Assembly: GCA_004794785.1 (NCBI GenBank)
Contig: SJOL01006656.1
Span: 742,319-806,318 of the forward strand
Source of the DNA: Opisthorchis felineus
Taxonomy: Eukaryota; Platyhelminthes; Trematoda; Opisthorchiida; Opisthorchiidae
Direction of reading: 5' to 3'
Length of the DNA: 64,000 nucleotides
How positions within the stretch are numbered: the stretch's first letter is position 1; the number at the start of each line of letters is the position of its first letter. A program made the translations under genes and the position numbers. Shown in pieces: positions 12,291-26,600 of the stretch. The notes under the pieces are model-generated. The model was not told the DNA's origin. It searched no databases and saw nothing but the letters and a program-made list of their open reading frames with translations.

Positions 12291-15200
12291 TGCGCGGTTT
12301 TTTTTCAGTGCGTTGGTGAACGGTACGTTCTTCATAATAGAATATTTCCCTCGTGGGTCCGTTATTTCTAACCGGTAGTTGGTGGCCCTCTTAAGAGCTC
12401 GTTTCAAATCAGCGTGGAATAGTCAGGCCATGTGAATCGGATCTACATTCTCCCACACCGTTAGTCAATAGCTTGTACTCTCATCTTCCGTTGGGAACAT
12501 CTGATATGCAAATGTCAAAATTGAGTCTAGCGTCACAGGTGATTGTGTTGGGAATGGGGTGTGCGCTGTTAACGGTTCGTTGCCTTCAGCGGTACACGCC
12601 CTAGATCGAAAGTGCATTGACCCTCAGCATCATGGCGAAACCAATGAAGCACTTGGGAATAACCTGGATATAGGGAATGCGAAATCGGAAGTAACGAATT
12701 TTCAAATGCTGTGAACAAAAATGCAGAGTTGGGTTGACAAAATGGAAGCAACCCGGGACTGTTTTTAATGTCTCATATGTGAAAGTGAGCGGTTAGACAG
12801 ATATAATAGAAGCCCAGGGGCAAATAATAGAGGAGAGGGAATACGATCCGTCCATTAGCTTTTGAATTCACATGTCCTGCTTGATTGGCCTATGTCCGCT
12901 CAACGAAGGATAATAGGATTTTTCTGGCAGCTGATTATCCAAAAAACCTCTAGCGTCCAACTGCACTTGGCGTCCAGGAAGTAATTTGTTAAACAAGTAC
13001 CTATGTAGGTTCTATGTTCGTAACCTTAAACCTAGCTTCTGACCTCACAGCCTAAGCGCTTAGGCACCCACAACTTTCGGTTTCACAGTTTTCCGATATT
13101 CGTCCCAAGTCACTCGGTTAGTCATATGTAGTTTAATATCTATTAGAATGTCTTCTTTTCTTGTTCATTGCCCTGATAGTAGGTAGCGTAATAGAATATA
13201 GTGAAATCATGTGAGCTCATTTGGTCCCACCAAAGCATCTTTCATTCTTCATCTATGTTGCAACCTGCTGATTGATCTGTCAAACACACTGCTTATTGCC
13301 GAACGAAGGCAATGTACTTCCGCTTATTTTCAGGTCACTACCGGTAAGCCAGTGTATAAGTTTACCTGTTAGCATTCTTCCTGAATGTCATGCCTGAGAC
13401 TTTATGGGATTAACGAAAAAGTGATCGATTCTTATTACAGAGTCAATCGAAATAAAAGCATTTTAATGATGCACATAGATTTTGCATACCATAAGCAGTA
13501 AATAACGACTGATAGGCTATACCACCGTTTTGAGTGTCATAAAAACAACATGCATCTTACTTCTACGTTCTTCATAAACGACCGTTTCTGACTCCAGGTG
13601 GTTGTCTAAAAGATTTGGTTGCGATCTCACCAAAACTTTTGGGACGTTTGACAAAACGGCTGAAAGAGATTACATTATTGAAGATTCTCATCAGACAAGA
13701 TCTATCGGGGGGTGGTTACTGATCACATACAACGTGGCATAGCCGGAGAGTGGCCATACCTCAGTAGCTATTGCACGGGCTTAATGACCGGGAGGTCCGT
13801 GGTTCGAACCCAGCCCCGGTATCTCGACAGCTCCTGTATAGACTTGAGCAACCTAGAATTATCTCAGCTTTAGTGCTTTCTTCGTGTGGCACTGCAGCTA
13901 AAAGCCGATAGGGCGTTACAGCTGAACGTTTGATTGATTGGCATAACCGAGAAGCCCCACTGATCAGCCGCTCATTACTTCCATATTCACTTCGAGCCGT
14001 TAGCCCGGAAATTCTTTGTTTTTTTAAACGAAAAAAATCACTTGTTCTCGTAACCCAAATAACGCAATGTACACATCTCTAAATGAACCAGACATTGGAA
14101 GACTGTCTGAGAACAAACTCCCTCCGTGCGTGCTATGTTGTGGGCACACTCTCACAAGTCCAGAAACGGAGTCAGTTAAAAGGAACAGGCTTAGAGCGAC
14201 GAGACCGGCTGGAATTCATTTGAGAGATAGCAGGTTGGCTCGATTATCCTACCCATCGTACTGGTTGCACAAATAAGAAGACAGGTTAAATGATCATGTC
14301 GTCAGAAAGGCCACCTGAGTAACAAAGGTTTTTTAAAACTTGGTACTGTGCGAGGTACAACAGACGGCGCTGGAGACCTTGACGCACACAATGAAAGGCC
14401 AAGCTGATGCCTTAAACTAACGTTTCTAAAAAAAAGACTAATCGAAACGTTCTTCTTATCGGCAGTGAAAGGCAATCGTGGTAGTTACTCTCACCATACA
14501 CGCACCAACTGGAACATCAAATAGTTCCTCAGCCGGTGGTTGGTTAAACTGAATGGCGCTCCGCCAACCTACACCGGTTGGGAACGTAAATATCTCAGTA
14601 AAATACTGAGGACTAGGTTGGTCAGTCGAAATTATTTATTTATTTAATTTTTTGTTCAGGCTTTATTACCTCAGTAAGCTTTATTAGGCGAAAAGGAGTT
14701 TTATGTGAGTCGGTTAAAAAACATTAGCTAATACGACCAGGATTTTGTCAGCATCACCATGGAGGTTGTCGGACGACCCATAACTTCAGTCAGAGATTTA
14801 GATCCGTAAAATTATCGCAGGAATCCTTGCTGATTTTTTCTGAAGTATTTCTAGATATGATTGATTCGAAAAATATAAGCGGTTAATCCAAACGAAACTA
14901 CAATTTACAAGAATAAAAGTTGTTATGAGTTGGAACCCAGATCTAGGTGTTTGCAATAACCTGAATAAACAGGGCCAGACATGCGAGAGGCCAGGACTCT
15001 CAAGCTATATCACCCACGAGTCGCCAACTGTCAGGTTGAAATAAGTTTGTTCAAATTTCTAGGCCAACAATGCATCAGAGTAGTGAGTGAGTGACTACAG
15101 TGACTAGACTACAGTGAGTAGTCTTGGGCGGATTCGGGAATGAATGATTTTATGGCACTGTGCCGGATAATTGCCGTCATATGTTGCAACCTAATGATTT

Positions 15201-15963
15201 TGACCTCAGCTTTAATGCGGTGCCAGCACTTTGACATTACTCATTCAAATTTTCATTGGATCGAAACGACCATAGACAGTAGCACATTTGAAACAACAAA
15301 AGCCACTTGTGATGTCCGTAATGGATGCCAGCTAAACTTACAGAATTCACGTAAGCTTGTTACGGCATAAACTGCCTTTGTGACGCTTAAAGCACGCGGG
15401 CCAGGAGACATCACAACTAGTGGGTTGAAGAGGTAAAGTCAGACTCGGAAACCTAGCACCGTAAACTGTATCGAAAATATGCTAAACACACAAATATTAC
15501 AACGAATCCAAAAATTACGGAATTCACACATTCACAGATTACCATGTAACTGTGAGTGAAGTCACCCGAAACAACCAAACAGTAAAAACCTTCCGTTATG
15601 AATTTTCTTTCTACCCTTTCCACTCCACTAGTATGCAGATAGCAAATCCAGACATTTTGACCATCCAGCTCACACAATTTGACATCACTGAACATTATTA
15701 CATGTACTCTTCAGTCCGGTGGGGGCCTTCCTCGATTTAATGTGTTCCCAATACGGAGGGATTCAGCGCACTTGCTAGAGATGCCTGGCTTTTGAATGCG
15801 TATTTGGAAACTCATACAACAGAACTAATCGATTTGTGCTTACTGCTCGTAACAAATTCCAGCTTCCATTACAAGCAATCCTTCGATAACAACGAAAGCA
15901 GACAAGGAATTATCAGCGAGGAAATTGACTACGCAATAACTCCGAACTTCATTCCAACGCCAA
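12291..15963. other. No gene recognised outside the SINE at 13748
   Basis: Small features only: a perfect 7-bp hairpin CTCAGTA-AAA-TACTGAG near 14600 and a short ACTACAGTGA repeat near 15095. The ORF at 12192-12407 belongs to the inverted-repeat family. Confidence 0.5.
13748..13930 (+). mobile_element. tRNA-derived SINE, diverged
   Basis: A degenerate A-box (GGCCATACCTCAGTAGC) is followed by an intact GGTTCGAACCC B-box at about 13801, TTAGTGCTTTCTTCGTGTGG and GTTACAGCTGAACGTTTGAT. Confidence 0.8.
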
Positions 15964-17250
15964 TTTAGGCCTAACTGATTTGCACAATCACTAACGGAAA
16001 CCAGAATCGGAATACCACCTTTCAGTCAGTTGTGTTCATATCTGGAGCATAATTGGTCACTGATTAATAACCAAAAACCGAATCCCCACATTCGAACATC
16101 AGGCGTGCCAAATACAGTTCAAATGGAGTTATCATCTACATAAATGAAGTTGCACACTCTTCAGCATTCATGCATGTATTTGCGTGTGCCCAATCGATAG
16201 TAAATGCAGTAGACGGATGGACCCAGAAGAAATCGTGCACCTCATAGTCACTAAGCACGATAAATTGGTCGGACGTAAACAGCGCATCGTTGAGTCCTCT
16301 GTTTCCAGGAGATGTTCGATCACTAAACATTTTGTCGTTAACACTCTAACAAAGCCCGTATAAACGGTTGGTTTACTCATCACATAATTGCACATCTTCA
16401 ATGTGGACATGACAGTTCACGGCCACCTAAAACAACCAGACGATCGCATTATCTTCACCTTTCCTGGAACACTCATTCTAGGCACATTTTCCCATAATTC
16501 ATCCTAAACTACGCAAAAGATGCTCGTGTCTGCGTAAGCTCGGTGATAACTCTTCAGGATGCCTCCAAGAATTGTTCTATTGCGAAAGCATGAATTGCCC
16601 ATATGATGGGGCTACCAGAAATAACACTGGATACTGATGACACTACATGCGGGTCACGATATCCGTACAATGGTCCCTTAGTTTTGGTGCCAGAACATCT
16701 CCTCAGACACTCAAATTAACTTTATCTTTGGTGCGAGAAAACGCGTAACGACTTACCTTTGATCTGACAGACCTCGTTGTGTGGGTGTAGACTGATTTGT
16801 GTTGTGATGTGAAAAACAGACCAGGGTTTCCGTCGGTTTCCCTAATCTTCCCACCGTCGTTGTTGCAACTAATACAGGGTAGAATCCAATGTTCCTGCTT
16901 GATGTTCTAGTGCACACTGTTCCGCTTCTTTGTTATCATTTCGAATTTTCATTTTGGCTCGTGGAGACTTCATGTGGGAATATTCGTCCATAATGATGCA
17001 TTGGCTGTGCCATTTACCTCATTATTGTCCGGAACATTCTATTCTGTTACTAACCGCATCTTACAGGTAGTTGTACTGAACTGACGCTCAGCGTCACTGC
17101 GATAGTAATCGCATTTTCTAAACATGCGCTACCATATGGCACCATTATCTGCCTTCGGTTGTCCATCACAACGAAAAGCCGGCTCATTTTGCGTGAGCGG
17201 CACCGGGGCAAGAACTTCTGCCGTTTCTATTGTCGTGCAAAATTTTAGCT
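15964..17250 (+). repeat. Large inverted repeat, left arm (about 1.3 kb)
   Basis: This is the reverse complement of 27912-29233. A stretch of about 380 bp (16321-16700) is identical by eye, and the next 430 bp show about 10 differences. The right arm has an extra 18 bp near 28958 and a short insertion near 29155. The outer ends decay gradually. I see no recognisable protein, and no target-site duplication at the outer ends. Confidence 0.9.
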
Positions 17251-19189
17251 ATAGTCAGCATGGCGTCATTTGTTTTGGGGCGTCCTATCAATTGTATCTT
17301 GTCATTTGCGCAATCAGGACAGCGCGTGAGAGTTTTGAGCTCAAATTCCACCGTTTGACCGTGTTTAAACAGGTGGGCTTGTTCCAGTTGGCTGACCTCT
17401 CCCCTATGCTATTGAGAATGCAGGCAAAACATCGAATATCGAAGTTCTCATTGGAGGAAATTACCCTGACTTGGTCTTTTGGTGTTCGAATTATTCAGAG
17501 ACGCGCGCACTACGGCCCAAATCCACGATTTTTTTCTAAGAGAAGAGAAGTTCCGGAGTAAGGATATTCGTAGCTACAGTATTAGCGGTCCTAATCCATG
17601 AAACGAGTTAACTATAAGTATTTTTATGGCAGTAGGTTTATTAATTAATTGGTAGTTCTACTTCAGCAGTCTCCTGCACCCGATTTCACTTCAAAATGTT
17701 GACTTGCACCCTGAGAGAAAATCATAGAACGGGTCGTCCTTTCAATAACCCTACTCCCGTTATATGTAATCAAATGCGCTTTTGTCAGCATGGAACCAGC
17801 ATCATAAGAAAGCAGACGTGAGCACAAGATGAGCACATGAGTACAAGATGAATGACATGAGTTAAAACATGGTAAAAAAAAGAGGAAAGTTACAGATTCA
17901 TCCCATTGTGACGTTTGAACTAGAGGGTTTTATTGGTGGATTGAGGATATTCATCTTTGAAGCTTGCCTATTGTTATCTCCGTGAATGTCTAGATAAGAG
18001 TTCTATAGATAGTTTTCCATTCCAGTCTCACAACAGTCCCAATTCGGTTTTGGAACTTTTAACTCTTTGAGTTGTGTAAGTCTGTGTGCTACATTGTTCC
18101 ATGGGTTGCAATCTAGTTGGGTTATTGAACCCAACTTAGCTCATTCAACGCCCTCGCACAGCAAATAACTAATCAGCTTTTGAATAGTTGAGTCACTTGG
18201 TTCTTCTGGTAAAATAGCCAGCCTTCATGTATTACTAAGGCAACATGTAGTTAAAGTAGTTCTTCAGACGTCATATTTTGCACATCAGATGACAAAAGGC
18301 TGCTCGGCATTGCCGATTTATCATTCCACAAGTTGAGGTGGCATCAAATTGAACTGAGTGTGTATCAAGCTTGAGAGAGTACTGCTTGCTGTCTACTGCA
18401 GCCAAACAGTTCGACAAGCTGTATTGAGTCTGGGGTAATAAAACTCAGGCGGCCTATTAGTTCAAAGTTACCGTAATCTGGACTCCTTAATAAAGCTAAG
18501 ATAAAAGGTCAAAGCTCGTTTAATAAGAGGATTCCTGAGGACGATTTTGTATTACCATCACGTTCATTTTCTACCTTCTTTTATTATTTCATCTCAGTAT
18601 TTTTATAAGTATGCTCCTGTAGCTCCACCGTTCGTCGTCTTTCAATGTTCCCGATACCTGATAACCAAATGTGACTACATTTTTTCCACCGCTAGTGAAA
18701 AGTGGGTTGTCCTTGTGATTTAGTCGTGGGACCCAACAACACAAGAATTTGGCTCCTATGACTTTGTATAGAAACCCTCGAAATTGTCGTCCTCGAATTA
18801 AAGCGACCTATGATCCATCACATTCCAATTTCTGCCTAGTCTTATGAAGTAAACAAGTCAAGTTAGATTCCTTTACATAATTTTCCTATAAGGGATTTTA
18901 AAGGTCACAGTTCTTTTTTTGTCCACAACCACCATGGATACAGTTCTACCATTGGATGTTAGAATACCTGAACATCATAATGGCCAACAGCACTCAGACC
19001 CCAAAAAATTTCAGCACTGTGGGGATATCTACGGAAAAATCCAAGGTGGTTAAAAATCCTCTAAAGGACTGCTTCAACCACAAGACTTCACAGCTCGTAT
19101 GACACAGGAAAAGACTAGATCACGAGTGCATGGCAGGAGTTGGAATTTATAGGCTTGTACCAACCCGTAACTCAGTACACAATTTGTTG
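17251..19189. other. No gene recognised
   Basis: The long ORF at 17124-17561 starts in the inverted-repeat arm and is not kept in the other arm. Nothing else is seen. Confidence 0.5.
17816..17866 (+). repeat. Short degenerate tandem repeat (about 21-bp unit)
   Basis: GTGAGCACAAGATGAGCACA is followed by GAGTACAAGATGAATGACA. Confidence 0.6.
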
Positions 19190-19376
19190 CATCCTGATTC
19201 AGAATCATCGGTAGTGCACATTGTACGAATCCCCGGACAGTGAGGTGCACCCCTCTGATGACTCCCGATGAAGATGAGAGAGCTGTACAGTGCTTCACGG
19301 CTTTTCGGCATAGATTTCCTTCACTTACGGGACGAAATTTCCACTAAAATTCCCAACTCTCCTCACACTACCAACA
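19190..19376 (+). repeat. Second SINE-like family, copy 1
   Basis: This direct repeat pairs with 19550-19760. The shared core includes GATGACTCCCGATGAAGATG, CTGTACAGTGCTTCACGGC, GGCATAGATT, GGGACGAAATTTCCACTAAA and CACACTACCAAC. A B-box-like GTACGAATCCC precedes it. Confidence 0.6.
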
Positions 19377-19549
19377 ATCTGTAAGTAGCTGAGTGGAAGA
19401 ATAAACTTCACCCGATGAGTGAAACTTCCATCTGAGAAGTCGTTGTTGAAGGAGCCAGTCAACACATGTGACCGCGTCATGTGGATCCCGTGATTGAAGG
19501 ATGAGCGGCGCTATATCCTGTCTAAGTGCGAGTTAATCACACTGCTGAT

Positions 19550-19760
19550 CAGCCGCTCATTGCCGAAGGTTTAAGTGTTCAAACTACTAACCGGAAGGTC
19601 GCGTGTTTGAGTCTCTGAAATTTGATGAGATACGCACTGCCGATGATTCCCAATAAGGATTATACAGCCTTACAGTGCTTCTAGGCTTTTCAGCATAGAT
19701 TCACTTCGCCTACAGGACGAAATTTCCATTAAAATTCTCAAACTCCTTACACTACCAACA
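19550..19760 (+). repeat. Second SINE-like family, copy 2
   Basis: A tRNA-like head (ACTAACCGGAAGGTCGCGTG and TTTGAGTCTC) is followed by the same core as copy 1 with scattered substitutions. The head resembles the main SINE, but the body is different. Confidence 0.6.
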
Positions 19761-22499
19761 CAACTTGTGCCTGAATGATAACGCTGTATTGGTATTGTTA
19801 CTGTCACTTTTGAGTGGAACTGGATTATCCTAAAGAGTGAGTTTGAAAAAATTTACACTAACAGGAAACCAGACGATTGTCCTCTGGTTCGTTCCCAAAA
19901 ACCGCCAGGGTTTTCTTTTGTGTCCTACATGGTCAGCGGTCTGACATGATAGAGTTATGAATGTGCAATATTTTTCTTTTATTCTTCCGATGTGCAAGAC
20001 TAGCCACTGTGGCGCAGCTGGTTGCTTAAAAGCAGCTAGCAAAGCGGGAGACAAATATATGATACGCTACAGCAAATACTTTTATTGGGGAAAACGAAAT
20101 GTCGTAGGTACAAATCACGAGATATACTCACTTCCACTTGAGGCATAGCGCCTTGGTCTTCTATATTGATCGAACAGATCCATCTTTGTGGAAGAGAATG
20201 TGCATCAATAGGTCGAGTGAATTTTGTGACAGATTAGAAAAACATTCCAGTGCATACAGACGCACACAAAAAAACAAGAAACCGATCCCTTAATTAGCCT
20301 ACCCAGATGTTTTGCGCAGGCCACTGCAACAGAATGAGTGAGGGAGCAACATGAACTCTGTGGCAATCATGCCGATTTGTTCTCGGTCAGATGTGGGCAA
20401 AAAGAGGATGAAATACAACTACCGGCAAGAGGGAATAATACCTTCGAGCCAGTATTCACGTTTTTTTGTCAATACATTTTCAGTCATTCACGTAACACGG
20501 GTATTGGAGTTACGAAATAATGCAATCTTGATGTCTACAAAACAGGTTTTAGTGAGGGTGGTTTTACGGTAAACTGCTGTGAAACGAAACTCCACGTTCA
20601 AAGATCTGGTGACCTGGGTACATCTGCCATGAGGAGTTTATCGAAGTTCTGCAACGTCACCTTGTCGGGGTTAGTCGTTTTTCTCTGCGATATACTTTAG
20701 TCTGCCTTCATTAGCCCCAACATATCTATGATCTCGAGGTTTCATTAAGTACTGTGGACAATGGTCTCGAGATTGAAACTGTTATGTTTTGATATGTACC
20801 ATGAACTCATAATGGAATATCCCTAAGGAACTTAAGAAAGAACATGCAGGATTACGAATACACTGTTCTCTCGATTTGACCATCCTGCCTGTCTAGTATT
20901 TCTGTGTAGACAGCCACCTATACGAAAGTACTAGGCTGCTTTCCTGTTCGTAATATGACTACTACCGAAATTTCCCGATTATTCAAGGTCACAAATGGGA
21001 GCAACAAGGTACTGTGGCTTAGTTGTTGTTTTATTTCATCCAGAAATAAAAGCTGGTTATTGTCTCAATTTCGAGTGTTATTTTTGTTGCTCATTTCACT
21101 GAGAGTTGGGCCCTCGAGACATTTTCGAAGTACTTTGTTGCTCCCAGTAGCTAGGTCCATGGAAACTGGTCGAATTTGTTCCTTTAAGGAAAAACGGTCT
21201 ATACAAAATGAAGAGACTGTGTCACGGGTTTACTATGACGATCAAATGCATCCCAAACAACCTCACTAGTATCTAGAGGCCAATGTGTTACATTGGTCCC
21301 GTTGCCCATCAACCTGCCCCCCCAATGGGAGTTCATAGTTGTTCACGAAAGCATATACTATTTGTCCACTGTAATAGAATCATGTTTCTGATACGAGCAG
21401 GGTAGGCTGTTTTTACGTCTCTTTTGTGCTTGGTCTGTCAGTCGCGCAACAGATGCGAATCTATTTTGCCACGTTTTTGAGTTGAGCAATCAACCACTAA
21501 CTGATGGTTGTGCCCCAGCTACAAACAACCTGCAAAATCTGTCACATTACACCGGTACCCGAGGTGCATGTTATCTTCGCACTTATCGAAAACTGTTCCA
21601 AATAACGTACTCAAAAGAACGCCTTCATTGATAAAAAGTTATGCCTTCATGAATTTTTGATGGATTAATCAGGTTCCAGAGTCCTCAAAATCAGGTTTTT
21701 CTTGAACACAGAGAAATGTCCCGATCTGTCTTTTTTAAGAGCGATAAGGTAGAGTTTCGCATAAAGCAACTATGTGAAAACCTGGCACAACAAAGCTGGA
21801 TAGTGCATCTGTGCCATCACCTAACGGATCGAAGCATTCTTGTCCCAAGTTGTTTTTTGCAATGATTGGACCAAACAATGAAAATAAACAACAGCGTCCC
21901 ATGTTTGGCTACAACTGAGTAAAGTCATGAAAGCACTGTCGTGGTTTTGTCTTTTTACACCAAAGCTACGTACCAGAAGTAGTTCACTCGGGCAAAAGTG
22001 GTGTCGGAGCAATGTGCAGCTGACTGGCATCCGTTTCCGGGACAGTGTGTCACATCAAATAAAGCTGGTGGACCTCAACGTACAAGGGGCAGTGCTGCAT
22101 GCGATTTGCGCCGAGTTGTAGCAGTGAAAACCAACGGGCTCTCAGGCGCGCTGGGAACAACCAAACAGTTGAGACCTAATTTGAGCGCAGAGAGCTGTCT
22201 GGTGGCACGCATCCCTAGTAGGTGCAACCTAGGTGTGTACACATGGCTTAGTGCAAGCCATTGTTCAGCTTTGTCTGTATAACGATGGTCACAGCGTCAA
22301 CCCTAGCGCCGCTGTAGGCTTAACACCCCTGAATAGCCAGTGCAATAAAGAGCGGCCTTGCAGACACAGGTGAATGGAACTAATGCACTCTAGTGCGACC
22401 ATAGCAAACACAATCTCAGTCGCCGGATATCCAGATTGTTCACTATCCAGGTCCAATAGTTCCATTGCGATGTGCACGCTTAAGCTCTCTAGATCAAGT
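19761..22499. other. No gene recognised
   Basis: ORFs at 20955 (104 codons) and 21998 (94 codons, GC-rich) match nothing I know. Confidence 0.45.
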
Positions 22500-23400
22500 A
22501 GAACTGACGAACTCTGTGTCATCCTATTTGGTGTTTCCGCTTCTCGCTCCAGGAGATCCATGTCAGATTCTGTCTGCCAGAGTTCCAGTTCTTCGTGTTC
22601 AGCTTGTTATATAGAAACTGTTTCAGGACCCTCTTCCTGTGAATTCGATAAATGTGTCCCAGCCATCTTAGATAATGTGTTGAAGCTCTTGCGTCATACA
22701 TGCAATACCTTTGTAGTTGACGTCTGCTTCACTCCCGTGCCATCATTCTGAAATTTTGGCTAGGTTTGATGCTCGGCCCACAGATGGCTTCCAAAGAATC
22801 GTTATTTTTTTACGCCTTTGACAGCAGCGACTTCTGTGACCTGATCACTTTGTTTCCCTCACCATCCATCTTTGATGTGGTTAAAATGCTGAGTCATGTC
22901 ACTTCGTGCATCACTTAGATGCTTTTTCTTGACCTCACTCCGCGGATGGGCAAGAGGTTCGGTAAGCGCTTCGCTCTTCGCAGTTATATGCTCTTGGTAT
23001 ATTGGGTTTTTGTCGTAAAATCAGCCAGGGTATCCTGGATGCAGTGGACCAAGTTGGTTGATCACCGTCATCATTATTTCTTTCTTCGAGTGCTGTCACG
23101 ATTCCCTTAGCATTCTGGATGGTTTGAAGGTTGTCAGGGAGGGGACCAGTTCGTTCCGGTATACCAACTTAGATTTTCGGGCCTTTCCGATCTTTTAGAT
23201 CAACATCTATCCGCTCACTCACATAAATCTGCTGTGATGTGGCACACGAAGTTGGTTGGTAAACCTCGCTCGGACAAGCTGTTGGTCTGTCCTACAATCA
23301 ACTTTAGCTGTCCCTCCTCTATCGAACCTCTCTTTGGAAAACGATAACGTGGTCAGGTACATGCGAATGGCAGTTGCGTGGCGATGCGTTGGACAGACGT
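22500..23400 (-). pseudogene. Decayed RTE-like LINE of another family
   Basis: Around 23230-23310 the minus strand reads DCRTDQQLVRARFTNQLR, resembling the last endonuclease block (SDHxLVxAK). Around 22530-22680 it reads YLRWLGHIYRIHRKRVLKQF, then KLNTKNWNSGRQNLTW, the C-terminal [11 protein letters not shown]..PKQLLYGEL..GRPK block of RTE-like elements. The reverse transcriptase core between them is almost absent. The residue pattern differs from the 51.5-kb family. Confidence 0.6.
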
Positions 23401-23649
23401 AAACCACCATACAGCGCATCTGGCATTTCCGCCAGGAAGCGTCTGCTTCTGGGGAGGGATAAAGTTCCATTTCCCAGAAATTTCTCATCCCTTTCATGGG
23501 AGCTGCTGATCCTTCAGTCAATGCATAGTAAAATTCGCGGGACCTTAATGGATTGGTCACTATTGCCGCTTATCAGGAAGACGTCTATTGTCATGATTTC
23601 TTTCAAACATAGCAACAACTTAGGGAATATTTGGCTAGAAGCGCCATGA

Positions 23650-26600
23650 ATAGGACCGATATCCTAAATCTAATGTTTCGGGTCATCCTTCTCAAGGAGA
23701 ATTAAGCAGCCTACCCCCTCAGGTGAAGGTGGACTTCGTTCGCTGAAAATTCTGATTAGAAGTGTCAGTCCCGTGTATTTTAGATACACTGTTGATTTTT
23801 AATTTGGCAAGTATGGATGGGTCTCCTACCTTCTGTCTAGCAGATTATCGACAAGTAAACACCTTGATACAGCTCCCTGGTTGGCTGCATTTGGTAAGTA
23901 AATCATTTAGATAATGGTATAGATCAGTACTATCTGATGTGGCACACGAAAGCAAAGAATCACTTGTCAGCTGTACGAACATACAAGGTGCGGAACCGCA
24001 TTGATGCTACTCTGTCATCGTAATGTCACCATATTGATCTTGGGTCTCGGTAATTTTAACTTGCAAGGAGGGCACTATACATCACACCTTAGAACTGATC
24101 ATCTTTTATCGATCCTAAGTGTTGTCGCCTGAAGGGTGTAAAAATCACTAGTAGCTGTTTGGAAATTTGACGCTACACAGAAGTTGAAAAACAAAAGTTG
24201 AAATTCAACAGAGCAATCGGTTTTATTTTGGAACGCTGGAAAGAGTTGACAGTTTCTGCTTAGAAAGAAACGTTTGCAACCCTTTTGCAAGGGCATCTTC
24301 TAACTTCAGTGAATGTGTTTGTTAGTGAATGGAGATAACACTCTCAATCAACTCGAAAACATGACCGTTTGTTTGAGTTAGACGCGTTGTTGTTTGACCG
24401 ACCGCTTTACTAGAATATGATGTACTTCTAACAAGGTGATATCGATTCTGAAGTTGGGGCCAGTTCATTTCTGTCACCACGAGAAACTTACAAGAGGAAC
24501 TCAGATAAGACAGCGGGAGTGGTGAGTCTGATTATTGAGTGAATTAGAGGAAGACAAAAGAAACCAGACATTGTAGATGAATAAGTATGGGTTTTTGTCT
24601 GCGTGCAACGTCCATGAAAGAGGAACGAATATAATAAAGTACCGTGTCTTAATGGAGATTATTCGTGAAATAGGGGATACGCGTGAGAACCGGTCTTGCG
24701 AGTGCAGGAAGCTGCGCACATCATATGTGAAGTGGTAGGGTTTGAGCAGCTCTCTGACAGTTGAACTTATCCAACAGTTTTGCAAAGGAAAACCATTTAG
24801 GAAAGCCTTGGAAGCAATCGAGAAATTTTGAACTTTGGAAAACTTAGTCAGTTCAGAGCTCTTTCCAGTGCCTCAGTTAACCATCCAAACCATGCGGTCT
24901 TGCACAGTGCATACCGAAAATCCATAAATGAGAAGTGGTTAACCAAAACCCTGGTGGACAGACTTGATTTCTCCTCGTCTCAAAGGTGACATATATAGTT
25001 TGGATAAACTTCTGTAAGTCTGAAAATTCGACCAACTGGGGAAGCGGAAGTACGGAAAGATGATTTCCGTCCGTGTATTTTGCCTGCATTATCGCAGTGA
25101 GGCTCCGGATAGACAGATAGCAGTTCTTCATGCGTGGTGTTCTTACTGAGGTGTACACTCTGTTGATTTGTCACAGAAAGACTTAAAATGAAGCAGATCT
25201 GGTGTCATCAAAGGCTACTGTTTACCTGCACTTGTGGGGCATGGAACTTAGGAATCACAAGCGGGTACTTGTCCATAATGGCTGCAGAACTTCACTAAGT
25301 TTAGGTACCATAAAGTCGATCGGCTTCTCAGTTGTCTGGTACCTGCTTCAAAATGACAGTAAATCTAACCCTAGACATAACACACTACCCATAAGTTTGA
25401 AGCAGAAACCTTACCAGTACTGTGTTACGTCTAGGCACCAACGTATTGCGACATCTCCAATATCGCGCCAAATGAAACTAAATGAAACTTAACAACACCC
25501 ACCCTGTATAGCGTCGCATAGGGATAATGGAATGTGCAACCTGCAGTTTTGGTCTAACCTGATGGAGACTGCTTTGGGATACACTATCGTACCGAATATA
25601 CACCAGTGAAAACTTCCATGGCTGCAGGGCGATGCTGGGAACCACTGTGAATTAAAACTGAGGCAGAGTGATCCCTCTTTGAGTAAGATACAGCATAATC
25701 CATTAAGTACTGAGCGTCCACGGCAAGCAAGGAAACGACGAGTTATCGTCGGTTTGTGGTGGTCTACCTAGTTCATCTAGCTTGTACCATGACAGCAAGG
25801 TGTGTCTTACTGATCGCTCTTCACCTGAACTGTTTGACCTTCACAGATATTAATGAAGTTGTGCATCCTAGAGAAGCAAAGCGTAGTGATGGGGGACCGC
25901 AGAAGCCTTTCGCCAACCATTAGCAGGTGTTACATTTACCATAATGGATAATGCATAAGTAGGTAATCATTTGAATGGTCAGGTGTCCAAAAAAAACATC
26001 TTCATGGGAACCAGTGAGAAGATCCAACGGAGACTTGTTTCAACTTGGCAAGGAAAGCAAATAAATGTGGATTACTCAGTAATTTCCGTGGAACACTGAC
26101 AATCGATTGATTCACTAGCCTTATTTGCTCCGGGAATTTGCCTACAACTTCTTAATGGTCAAAAACTTTATTTCGATTGAACCCAAAAAAACTATCTTGA
26201 ACACGGAATCTTTGTGGGTGCTTCTGAGTGGCGTTCTTCATGAAAGGGTTTAGTTCATCACTTATTCACGTAAATTCCATCTCTTGTTTGGAGGGTTAGA
26301 CACAACAAAATGTTCGCACGCTCTTCCCCGTTCAACGAATTCATGTTGGCACGAATCGCAGGACGAAATCAATACGTGAATTTCTGTCAAAAGCCTCGTT
26401 TTAAACATTGACTTCTGATCGATAAAGAATGCAAGGACACTTGTGAAGTAGCTCAAAACGCATGTTTTCTGTTTGGTGAAATACCAGTTGAACCCGCCAA
26501 TCACCACAGGACATCACTGGGTGACACCACTTAAGACAAACCAACACTGTTCACTTCACAGGTGTGTATTAATATGTTCATGTTCAAACTCAAAAGCTAA

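Noticed and set aside
16681..16705. TGGTGCCAGAACATC as a primer-binding site, making the arms LTRs
   Set aside because: The arms are inverted, not direct; no LTR ends, polypurine tract or gag-pol sequence are visible.
17124..17561. 145-codon ORF starting in the left inverted-repeat arm
   Set aside because: Only the first 37 codons or so are shared with the other arm (27830-28039), after which the two diverge; no family resemblance.
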